Part shown: positions 31,511-38,918 of the stretch, piece after piece
How positions within the stretch are numbered: position 1 is the stretch's first letter
Layout: each line of letters starts with the position of its first letter
Assembly: GCF_000422305.1 (NCBI RefSeq)
Contig: NZ_AULN01000013.1
Span: 248,001-312,000 of the forward strand
From: Luteimonas mephitis DSM 12574
GTDB lineage: Bacteria; Pseudomonadota; Gammaproteobacteria; Xanthomonadales; Xanthomonadaceae
Reading direction: 5' to 3'
Length of the DNA: 64,000 nucleotides
Translations under genes and position numbers: made by a program
Notes under the pieces: generated by a model
Seen by the model: only the letters and a program-made list of their open reading frames with translations
What the model was told of the DNA's origin: nothing
The model's database searches: none

Positions 31511-33637
31511 CTATCCTGCGTCGCGGATGGCCAGCTTCCCGGGCGTGTTGGCGCCGGTGTCGAGCATGAGGCCGAGCAGGTCCTGCCCGAGGCCGGCGGC
31601 GTGGAAATCGTTGGCCACCACCTGGAACACTTCGTCAGGCGTGCCCGCCAGGGCCAGGCTCTCGATGAGGTTGGTGCCGCCCATGTCCTGCGATTCCAGC
31701 GCTTCGAGGCGGTCGCTGCGGTAGCTGTCGGACTGCATGAAGTCGCGCGCGTTGCTGCGCAGTTGCATGAGGTCGGCCTCGGTGAATTCCAGCCTCGCGT
31801 GCTGGTCGCCGTCGAAGTTCGCCTGCCTCGCATTTGCGAGGTTGTCCGGGTCAATCCGGTAGCTGTCCTGCAGATACGACGCCGATGCCTGGTCGTAGTT
31901 GGCCAGCATCAGGCTGTACGCCAGGCTGCCCGGCACGCGTTGGCCGGAGGCGTCGGTGGACCAGCTCACCTGCGCGTGGTGGTCGTCGCCCATCCGCACG
32001 GAGTTGGTGTAGTCGGCGCTGCCGTCGGCCCAGGTGGTCTGGACCATGTTGAACTCGCTGCTGTTGATCTGCGTGCCCCAGCTGAAGCCGCCGAGTTCGA
32101 CGCCGAAGCGCGCGTCGTGCTGGCCGTTGAGGATTTCGGTCGTCCCGGATTGCGGCACGCCCGGAGGCGACCACGACGGCACCTGGCCGGTGCTGATGAA
32201 AGCCTGGTAGGCGGCCTGGCCCTCGGCGGTGCGCAGATCGATGCGTGCCACCGACATTGAACGATCCTCGAGGCTCTTGTCGACGCTCACGCCCACCGAC
32301 GCCATGCCGCGGTAGCCGAGGCCGGCGAACAGGTCGTTCTCGACGGTGTCGATGTCGCCGGCCACGACTTCGACGGTGTGTTCGTCGATGCGCTGCACGC
32401 CGAAGCCCTGGCCCTCGAGGTCACGCGACTCGCCGTTGAGGTGGAAGGCCTTGTAGTTGGCTTCGAACTGGCTGCCGGTGAGCGTCTGGCCGCGGATGAG
32501 CACGCCGGTGCCGATCGCCATCGCCATCGGGTCGAGCGGGTCGGGCGCGGCGGACAGGTCGCCGTCGGCGATGCGCGCGCCCTGTTCGGGCGTGACCACG
32601 GCTTCATAGGTGAGCCGCGTGCCGGCGAACTGGCTGTAACTTCCCGACACCGGGATCGGCAGGCCCTTGACCACGCTGCGCAGCAACGGCGAACCGTTGA
32701 CCAGGTCCTGTGCGCCCTGCGGCAGCGCGCCGAGCTTGCCGGCCCATTCGTACATGCGGTTGAGCGGCGTCCGGCCCACCGCGACGGTGGCCGCGCCCTG
32801 GGCTTCGACCGACATCTCGAAGGTCTGGGTCTGGTTGAAGTCGATGCCGGTCTGCACGCCGGACATCTCGACTTCGCCGATGACGCGGATGTCGGCGCTT
32901 GCGCGCACCGGCGTGGGCAGCGTGGCTGCGCCGGCCACGGGCGTTTCGAAGCGCACCTGCTGGCCGGGATTGATCGCCAACGCGAAGACGCCGTCGGGCA
33001 GGGTGCCGAGGATGTCGTAGCCGGCCTGGATCTGTTCTGCAGTGGGGTTGGCCGGCAGCTCGACGCCAAGCACCGCCAGCGCGTCCGTCATCTGCCCCAG
33101 GTCGAGGCGCGCGGCATCGCGCGCCATGTCGCCGCCGGAGGCGAGATAGGCGGGTACGGTTTGCGGCGACGCTGCCGATTCATCGACGATGCGGCGCAGC
33201 TCCTGCACGTACGGATCATTGTTGTAGGCGCTGATCGCGTCGCGATGTTCCATTGCCGCGGTCGGGCCGTTGAGCCCGGCGTAATCCGACAGCTGCGGCG
33301 CCAGGCGGTCGAGTGCGGCCTGCGCCTGCGCGCCGCGGCGCTCGTTGAAGGCTTCAACGCGCGCGCCGTAGATCGAGCTGCGCGCGTCATCGGGCAGGCC
33401 GCGGGGCAGGTCGTTCGCGGTGGGCAGCGCGAGCGCGTGGATGGACTCGACGGCCTGGGCGGGGGTCGCGGCGTTGGCGAAGGTGACTGGTTCGGTTGCA
33501 GCGACGGTGGCCGCCGGCACCGGTTCCGCAGCCCCGGAGTCCGTCTGCGCCTGCTCGAAACTGCGGCGCACCGCCTGCTGGTCCTCCGGTGGGAGTGTCC
33601 GATAGGTTCGGTTGTCGATGCCGTAGATCTCGGACAT
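31511..33637 (-). CDS. Large protein of unknown function at the centre of the beta-helix array
   Basis: 708 residues, not recognised. No signal peptide, lipobox or membrane helix is visible. Residues 1-60 are polar and Ala/Pro-rich; residues ~80-190 look helical (AYNNDPYVQELRRIVDES); from about 220 to 560 the sequence alternates hydrophobic and polar residues and reads as mostly beta (ADIRVIGEVEMSGVQTG, RLTYEAVVTPEQGARI, GVQRIDEHTVEVVAGDID, GYRGMASVGVSVDKS); the C-terminal ~100 residues are helical again. The start at 33637 (MSEIYGIDNRTY) was preferred over 33667 because it has AGGG upstream and no extra weak segment. Its position between oppositely oriented arrays of secreted proteins suggests a surface or interaction role, but nothing in the sequence proves it. 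Confidence 0.6.
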   Translation of the reverse strand: MSEIYGIDNRTYRTLPPEDQQAVRRSFEQAQTDSGAAEPVPAATVAATEPVTFANAATPAQAVESIHALALPTANDLPRGLPDDARSSIYGARVEAFNERRGAQAQAALDRLAPQLSDYAGLNGPTAAMEHRDAISAYNNDPYVQELRRIVDESAASPQTVPAYLASGGDMARDAARLDLGQMTDALAVLGVELPANPTAEQIQAGYDILGTLPDGVFALAINPGQQVRFETPVAGAATLPTPVRASADIRVIGEVEMSGVQTGIDFNQTQTFEMSVEAQGAATVAVGRTPLNRMYEWAGKLGALPQGAQDLVNGSPLLRSVVKGLPIPVSGSYSQFAGTRLTYEAVVTPEQGARIADGDLSAAPDPLDPMAMAIGTGVLIRGQTLTGSQFEANYKAFHLNGESRDLEGQGFGVQRIDEHTVEVVAGDIDTVENDLFAGLGYRGMASVGVSVDKSLEDRSMSVARIDLRTAEGQAAYQAFISTGQVPSWSPPGVPQSGTTEILNGQHDARFGVELGGFSWGTQINSSEFNMVQTTWADGSADYTNSVRMGDDHHAQVSWSTDASGQRVPGSLAYSLMLANYDQASASYLQDSYRIDPDNLANARQANFDGDQHARLEFTEADLMQLRSNARDFMQSDSYRSDRLEALESQDMGGTNLIESLALAGTPDEVFQVVANDFHAAGLGQDLLGLMLDTGANTPGKLAIRDAG

Positions 33638-33839
33638 GGCGGCGCCCTGGTTCGCGAATACGGACAAGGTAGCGACGGCGTGGTCGCCGTGGCATTCGGG
33701 TTGACCCTAGGTCGGCTGCGCGCGGGCATCGACGCAGGCAAGCGCGCACCGTTGCTCCGCTGTCAGCCTGCCGGGTGTTTCATGGCGAGGTGACTCGTTG
33801 CGATTACCCCCCCGCCGCCTTACCGATCTCACGCCGCGA

Positions 33840-34523
33840 TCACGGCAGGGTCAGATTGTCGAGGCTGCGCGTGCAGTCGGCATAAGCGATGCTGAAATTG
33901 ACCACGGTATTGCCGGTGCAGAAGGTGTTGGCGTTGCCCCCGTCAATCCCATCGCCCGCGGTCATCGCCGTGGCTGAAACATGGTTGTCGGCAACTCTGG
34001 CGCCGCTACTGTTTTCAGTAATCCCATACGCAGTGCCAGAGCCTGTCGCTACCAGTTCGTGCACCCGATTGCGCGTTACATAGCCACGGCCGCGTGCGTA
34101 AATTCCAATCACCATAGCATTCGCATAAGTTGAAAATACCCCGGCCACGGTGTTTTCGATCACGTCCGCATAGCCAACGATGCCCCAGCTGCGATAATCG
34201 TGAGGAGCACCACCGGTGTCGTAAACCCGGTTGCGCTGAACCCGATTGTTCTCGCCGGAAACGTTGATCCCCACGCGCAGGTTGTTGTCCAGGCGGTTGT
34301 CCTCGACCAGGTGGCCCGCGCCGCCATCGAGACTGATTCCGTAGTAGAACCCACGCACGATGCAGTGCCACACGGTGGCGTTCTGGCGGTTGTCTGCATA
34401 GATGCCATTGGCCAGCGAAGCATTCCCCGCTGCCAGCCCGCCGATCTTGAAATCATTGCAATCGATGGTTACGTTGTTGGCGTTGATGGTGATGGCGTGC
34501 AGGCTCCATCGCCTGCCAGCCAT
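33840..34523 (-). pseudogene. 5'-truncated beta-helix gene, array copy 4
   Basis: From about 34498 downward it is clearly a relative of copy 5 (ITINANNVTIDCNDFKIGG, GISLDGGAGHLVEDNRLDNN, VQRNRVYDTGGAP, FCTGNTVVNF), but the first ~64 codons, including the signal peptide and the SYDNCTGFIDSV/WCLRK segment, are missing. The open frame begins with an unrelated MAGRRWSLH and the 90 bases between it and the end of copy 5 hold no such sequence. Without a signal peptide the product could not be exported, so it is treated as a pseudogene, although the remaining 218 codons are intact, indicating that the deletion is recent. Confidence 0.75.
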
Positions 34524-34586
34524 GGCGGCAACAGGGCAACAGAGGGGCGCGCCGGCATGCCGCCCTGCTCGACGCCCTGCACATGA

Positions 34587-35441
34587 TCACGGCGCCGGCA
34601 GGTTGCCGAAGCTGTACTCACAGCTGTGATAAGCCGTCGTGAAGTTGACCACGGTGTTGCCGGTACAGAAGGTGTCGGCGCCGGCTCCGTCGATTCCCAG
34701 GCCCTTCGTCATCGTCGTCGCCGAAATCCGGTTGCCGGCAACAGTGAGGCCGGACCTTGTTACCACGATCCCAAACACAAAGCCCGAGCCTGTCAACGCC
34801 AGCCCCCGCACCTGGTTGCCACGGATCTCGCTGCCGGGAGCGGATGCGTAGATGCCCCAGACGGTATCTGTCGCAGTCGCGGTTGCAACTACCCCGGCCA
34901 CGGTATTGTCGATGATGTCAGCAGCCGCCAGGATGCCGGTCATCGCACCAGATCCGCCATATCCGCTGGTGTCGTAGACCGCATTGCGGCGCACTCGATT
35001 GTTGTCGCCGGAAACACTGATTCCGGTGCGCAGGTTATTGTCCAGGCGGTTGTCTTCGACCAGGTGGCCCGCGCCGCCATTGAGACTGATCCCCCGGAGG
35101 AACCCGCGCACGTTGCAATGCCGCACGGTGACGTTCTGGCGGCTACTGGAGTAGATGCCATTGGCCTGCGAAGCATTTCCCGCGGCCAGCCCGCCGATCT
35201 TGAAATCGTTGCAGTCGATGGTGACGTTGTTGGCGCTGATGGTGATGGCATTGCCGCTGGTGTTGGCGGTACTGACATTCTTGCGCAGGCACCACACCCC
35301 GGCCGTGCTGATGGTGGCAGGCACCGAGTCGATGAAGCCGGTGCAGTTGTCGTAGCTTTGCGCGGCACGCGCGGTGCCGGGCAGGAGACAGAGACCGCCG
35401 AGGGCGCAGGCGGTGACGAGCAGGTAGCGGATGGTGTGCAT
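34587..35441 (-). CDS. Secreted right-handed parallel beta-helix protein, array copy 5
   Basis: 284 residues. Signal peptide YLLVTACALGGLCLLPGTARA, then SYDNCTGFIDSVPATIS, GVWCLRKNV, NNVTIDCNDFKIGGL, HCNVRGFLRGISLNGG, GAGHLVEDNRLDNNL, NAVYDTSGYG, and a C-terminal FCTGNTVVNFTTAYHSCEY. It lies on the minus strand, in mirror orientation to copies 1-3. GGGGAAACC lies before the ATG. The N-terminal two thirds match copy 1 as well as copy 3, while the C-terminus is shared with copies 4 and 6, so minus-strand members form their own subgroup. Function unknown. Confidence 0.8.
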   Translation of the reverse strand: MHTIRYLLVTACALGGLCLLPGTARAAQSYDNCTGFIDSVPATISTAGVWCLRKNVSTANTSGNAITISANNVTIDCNDFKIGGLAAGNASQANGIYSSSRQNVTVRHCNVRGFLRGISLNGGAGHLVEDNRLDNNLRTGISVSGDNNRVRRNAVYDTSGYGGSGAMTGILAAADIIDNTVAGVVATATATDTVWGIYASAPGSEIRGNQVRGLALTGSGFVFGIVVTRSGLTVAGNRISATTMTKGLGIDGAGADTFCTGNTVVNFTTAYHSCEYSFGNLPAP

Positions 35442-35473
35442 GAGCGGTTTCCCCGATGGCGATGGCAGTCACG

Positions 35474-35494
35474 CCTCGGTCGGAATGACCGAGG
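35474..35494. promoter_or_regulatory. Hairpin upstream of array copy 5
   Basis: CCTCGGTC-GGAAT-GACCGAGG is a perfect 8-bp inverted repeat about 32 bases upstream of the copy 5 ATG, in the leader or promoter. It could be an operator or a 5' UTR hairpin. It is not obviously present before the other copies. Confidence 0.35.
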
Positions 35495-35717
35495 TTTGCC
35501 GGTGCTATCGCCAGATCTCGCAAGATCCGGCCATGTGCCTTGCAGCGGAACGTGCGGGGAGGTCGGCGGAGATGGGTGGTCCGGCGATCACCGTGGCGAG
35601 ATCGCGCTGGCGAGCCACGGACCGCGGTGCAGGCGCCGTCATCCGGATGCGCCTCGGCGGCAACACAACAGCAACACCGTGCCTGCCACCCTCACCCCGC
35701 CCGATGCCAGGCACATA

Positions 35718-35880
35718 ATGACGGCGCCGGCAGGTTGCCGAGTCCTCAATGGCAGCCGGAACAAGCGGTTGTGAAGCTGATCACCGTATTGCCGGTGCAG
35801 CAAGGTGTGGGAGCCGGCTCCGGAAATGCCATGGTCTGTCGTCCCGGTCGTTGCCGAAACATGGTGGTCGGTGACCTTGG
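35718..35880 (-). pseudogene. Degenerate 3' remnant of a beta-helix gene, array copy 6
   Basis: On the minus strand this stretch matches the last ~130 bases of copy 5 and the bases after it: TGCACCGGCAATACGGTGAT aligns with the codons of CTGNTV, FTTA follows, and the shared GGCAACCTGCCGGCGCCG ends it. One extra base in the first conserved block shifts the frame and a stop (TGCCATTGA) occurs before the normal end. Upstream only weak similarity persists to about 35880, close to the end of the glycosyltransferase gene. The region 35495-35717 between this remnant and copy 5 has no gene I can recognise. Confidence 0.75.
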
Positions 35881-35914
35881 CACTCGCCTGCCTTGCGTAG
35901 AGCCCACCGTGGTT

Positions 35915-36829
35915 TCACGTCCGGCTCGGCTGCCTGCGGCGCGCCCTCAGCTTCCGGTGGAGATCCAGCAATCCGGTGGGCGCGAACGTCGCGAGCCAGA
36001 ACAGCAGCGCCTCGGGCATCCCGTGTCGGGCCGGGGCGCCGAGCATGGCGCGTGCGGCGCGCAGGTTCCGGTGATGCAGCAGGTCGCGGCCGAAGGCGAG
36101 CTGGATGGTGCGGCGCTTGCGGCACACGCGCGCGGCGTCCATGCCGAGTTGTGCATGCAGGCGGTCGATGTTGTCGAGTTCACCACGCGCGCAGCGTTCG
36201 ATCTGGCGGGTGATGCTGTTGGCGGCTGGGGTGTAATGGATCAGCGACGCGCTGTCGGCAGCGGCGGTCCAGCCCGCGGCCAGCAGGCGCAGCCAGAGGT
36301 TGTAGTCCTCGGCGCCGATCAGCGCGCGATCCTCTTCGAACCCGCCCACAGACGCGAAGGCCTCGCGGCGCACAACGGCGGCCGACGTGCGGACCCAGTT
36401 GAGCTGCCACAGGTCGTCGAAACCGGGCGTCGCAGGTGCGGGCCGGCCGTTCTTCGTGGGGCTGTCCAGAAGCAGTCCGGTTTCGGGCCCGGCTACAAGC
36501 CGGAGCTGGCGCGCCATCTTGTCTGCAAGCCAGGCGTCGTCGGCATCGAGGAATGCCAGCCAGCGCGACGATGCGAGGCGTGCAGCCGCGTTGCGCGCAG
36601 CGCCTGGCCCGCGATTGTCCTGTTCGACGAAGCGCACCGTAGGCGCGTGTCGCCGGGCGATGGCCTTGCTTGCAGCGGTGTCGGAGGAGCCATCGTCGAC
36701 GACGATGATCTCGGCCGGCGGCACGCTCTGGGCCAGCGCGCTGAGCAGGGCGCGCTCAAGGGTGGTCGATGCGTTGAAGCACGGAACCAGCACGCTGTAG
36801 TCGTGTGTCGTTTCAGGGAGGGGATGCAT
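35915..36829 (-). CDS. Family 2 glycosyltransferase
   Basis: 304 residues of GT-A fold: YSVLVPCFNASTTLERAL at the start, the nucleotide-sugar motif IIVVDDGSSD, acceptor DADDAW as the DxD metal site, and the GGFEEDRALIGAEDYNLWLRL segment with the conserved ED-x(2)-W used by inverting GT2 enzymes. The C-terminal ~90 residues are basic and helical. No membrane segment, so cytoplasmic. Start at 36829 is the ATG with GAGAG upstream; an ATG at 36853 would add 8 residues. It is alone, without other polysaccharide genes; whether it glycosylates the neighbouring surface proteins or serves cell-surface glycan synthesis is open. Confidence 0.8.
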   Translation of the reverse strand: MHPLPETTHDYSVLVPCFNASTTLERALLSALAQSVPPAEIIVVDDGSSDTAASKAIARRHAPTVRFVEQDNRGPGAARNAAARLASSRWLAFLDADDAWLADKMARQLRLVAGPETGLLLDSPTKNGRPAPATPGFDDLWQLNWVRTSAAVVRREAFASVGGFEEDRALIGAEDYNLWLRLLAAGWTAAADSASLIHYTPAANSITRQIERCARGELDNIDRLHAQLGMDAARVCRKRRTIQLAFGRDLLHHRNLRAARAMLGAPARHGMPEALLFWLATFAPTGLLDLHRKLRARRRQPSRT

Positions 36830-37061
36830 TGGGGCGCTCTCGTTGGCACGCATGCAGGTGCGGTGTCTGGCCAGAGGTCTCCGCTGGTCAACGGATGAAC
36901 GGGCGGGAAGCGGGCACGCGGCGCGAGCGCTCGTCGGGACGATGCACGGGAAGAGGGGCCGGCGGCGCATGCTGACGATGCCGCTTCGTCTGGGTAGTGC
37001 AGCGACGGGTGCGCGCGCGGCCCGTGTGCAGCCGGTCCGCGATCGTGCGGGGTTGCCGCGT

Positions 37062-37215
37062 TCAGTTCACGGATGAAGGGGTGGCAAGGTGGCGCTGCGC
37101 CGCCAGGACCGCCCGCAGCGACGCCGGCTGGATTGGCTTGGTCAGCACCCGGTAGCCGCGCGCGGGCGGCCTGCTCGAGGGCGTCGCTGCCATCGCCGGT
37201 GAGCAGGGCGCCATG
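37062..37215 (-). pseudogene. Frameshifted fragment of a hybrid-kinase receiver domain (CrbS-like C-terminus)
   Basis: The minus strand encodes GALLTGDGSDALEQAARA and, in another frame, GYRVLTKPIQPASLRAVLA, matching GALVTADGSDTLKQAARA and GYRVLTKPIKPASLRAFLA at the C-terminus of the full kinase at 45767-49216. Relative to that gene two bases are missing inside the Arg-rich ARARG codons (cgcgcgcggg versus cgcgtgcgcggg), which breaks the frame. No kinase, PAS or symporter part is present upstream, so it is a dead fragment. Flanks 36830-37061 and 37216-37426 hold no gene I can support. Confidence 0.8.
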
Positions 37216-37426
37216 GAGCCGCAGCCGGACGAACTCGAGCAGTCGCCGCCGTCAGGCAGCATGGATCCGCCGGCTGTACGAACGGCGCCGCGGTTCCGCA
37301 TCGTCACGCCCGGCCGTGCGCGCGTGCACGACCGACACGGCGATCGTTGATGCAGCCACGCGGCCCTCACTTGCACGGTGCTACATCGGAGGCCCCCACA
37401 ACGGCCTTGCAGGCCAGGAACGTGCC

Positions 37427-37912
37427 ATGGGCGACCCCCGCGAACTTGAAGAAAAATTCTGGAAGGCGCTGGAAAGCGACCGCACCGTCATGCTGGGCCT
37501 GGACGGCCGGGAGCAGGGCCATTGCCGGCCGATGACCGCGCAGGCCGAGGACCGGCGCACGCCGATCTGGTTCTTCACCTCGCGCGACAACGCGCTGGTG
37601 CAGGCGCTGGCCGGCGGCAGCGGGCCGGCGATCGCGGGCTTCGCCTCCAAGGGCCACGATCTGTTCGCGAGCATCCGCGGCACGTTGCGCGAGGACACCG
37701 ACCGCGCGGTCGTCGAGCGGCTGTGGAACCCGTTCGTTGCCGCCTGGTTCGAGGGCAAGGACGACCCGAAGCTGCGGCTGCTGCGCCTGGATGCCGCGGA
37801 GGCGGAGGTGTGGATCGACGCATCCAGCTTGCTGGCAGGCGTGAAGATGCTGCTCGGCATGGACCCGAAGGAGGACTACAAGGACAAGGTCGGCGACGTC
37901 GACCTGCGCTGA
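37427..37912 (+). CDS. General stress protein, FMN-binding split barrel (pyridoxamine oxidase-like)
   Basis: 161 residues of the PF16242 type (general stress protein 26; Xanthomonas citri has a structurally studied relative that binds FMN). Features: ELEEKFWKALESDRTVML, the flavin-contact segment RPMTAQAEDRRTPIWFFTS, and FASKGHDLFASIRGTL. Catalytic activity is unknown for the family; the fold binds flavin rather than oxidising pyridoxamine phosphate. AGGAA lies 8 bases before the ATG. It is followed after 4 bases by the repair operon, so it may be the first gene of that transcript. Confidence 0.85.
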   Translation: MGDPRELEEKFWKALESDRTVMLGLDGREQGHCRPMTAQAEDRRTPIWFFTSRDNALVQALAGGSGPAIAGFASKGHDLFASIRGTLREDTDRAVVERLWNPFVAAWFEGKDDPKLRLLRLDAAEAEVWIDASSLLAGVKMLLGMDPKEDYKDKVGDVDLR

Positions 37913-37916
37913 CGCG

Positions 37917-38918
37917 ATGCCGTCGCGCGCCGATGACCTGGTCATCGCCTCGCCGGAGGGCCTGTACTGCCCGGCGGGCGGCTTCCACATCGACCCGTCG
38001 CGCCCGGTGCCCGTGGCGGTCATCACCCACGGGCACGGCGACCACGCCCGCAGCGGAATGGGCACCTACCACGTGGCGCGGGAAGGCCTGCCGATCCTGC
38101 AGTGGCGGCTCGGCAAGCAGGATTACCGCGTCCATCCGGCCGGTGAACGATTCAGGATCGGCGGCGTGCAGGTGTCGTTGCATCCCGCGGGGCACGTGCT
38201 GGGTTCGACCCAGGTGCGGATCGAAGCCGGCGGCGAAACCTGGGTGGTGTCGGGCGACTACAAGCGCGACCCCGACCCGACCTGCCTGCCATTCGAAGTC
38301 GTGCACTGCGACGTGTTCGTCACCGAGTCGACGTTCGCGCTGCCGATCTACCGGTGGGCGCCGGCGAGCGACGTGGCGCGCGACATCGAGGCCTGGCGGG
38401 TGGAGTGCGAAGCACAGGGAGAGGCCGCGATCCTGTACTGCTACGCGCTGGGAAAGGCGCAGCGCGTGCTGGCCGAACTGGCGCCGATCAGCCCGCGCCC
38501 CGCACTGCTGCACGGCGCGATCGACGCCGGGGTCGCGGTATACCGCGATGCGGGCGTGGAAATGCTGCCCACGCAGCGGGTGAGCGAGCTTGCGCGCGAT
38601 GCCGACGTGGCCGGCGCGCTGGTGCTGGCGCCGCCGTCGGCGGCAGGCAGTCCCTGGATCCGGCGCTTCCGCCGCGCGCAGCAGGGCTTTGCGTCGGGCT
38701 GGATGCGCATCCGCGGCAATCGGCGGCGCCGCAATCTCGATCGTGGCTTCGTGGTGTCCGACCACGCCGACTGGCCGTCGCTGCTGCGCACGGTCGAGCA
38801 GACCGGCGCGCGGCGCGTGGTGGCCATGCATGGCGACAGCGCCGCGCTGGTGCGGGTGCTGTGCAGCCGCGGCCTGGACGCGGCGACACTGGATGCCGGC
38901 TACGGCGAGGACGACTGA
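37917..38918 (+). CDS. Ligase-associated DNA exonuclease (metallo-beta-lactamase/SNM1-like)
   Basis: 333 residues. MBL-fold nuclease with the metal motif THGHGDHA, later His in HPAGHVLGS, Asp in VSGDYKRD and His in SDHADW, as in the beta-CASP-like family linked to ATP-dependent DNA ligases. N-terminal segment DDLVIASPEGLYCPAGGFHID is characteristic of this subgroup. Its stop codon overlaps the ATG of the ligase gene (TGATG), showing translational coupling. By gene-neighbourhood knowledge it forms a four-part DNA repair cassette with ligase, Lhr-type helicase and PdeM. Probably processes DNA ends before ligation; the exact substrate is not established. Confidence 0.92.
   Translation: MPSRADDLVIASPEGLYCPAGGFHIDPSRPVPVAVITHGHGDHARSGMGTYHVAREGLPILQWRLGKQDYRVHPAGERFRIGGVQVSLHPAGHVLGSTQVRIEAGGETWVVSGDYKRDPDPTCLPFEVVHCDVFVTESTFALPIYRWAPASDVARDIEAWRVECEAQGEAAILYCYALGKAQRVLAELAPISPRPALLHGAIDAGVAVYRDAGVEMLPTQRVSELARDADVAGALVLAPPSAAGSPWIRRFRRAQQGFASGWMRIRGNRRRRNLDRGFVVSDHADWPSLLRTVEQTGARRVVAMHGDSAALVRVLCSRGLDAATLDAGYGEDD

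Noticed and set aside
31511-33637. Type IV secretion effector (XVIPCD) for the unknown 708-residue protein
   Set aside because: I could not see the conserved C-terminal Gln-rich and motif pattern of that domain, and no T4SS genes are near.
28050-35441. Phage tail-spike or prophage origin of the beta-helix genes
   Set aside because: They have Sec signal peptides and no phage genes, attachment sites or integrase are present.
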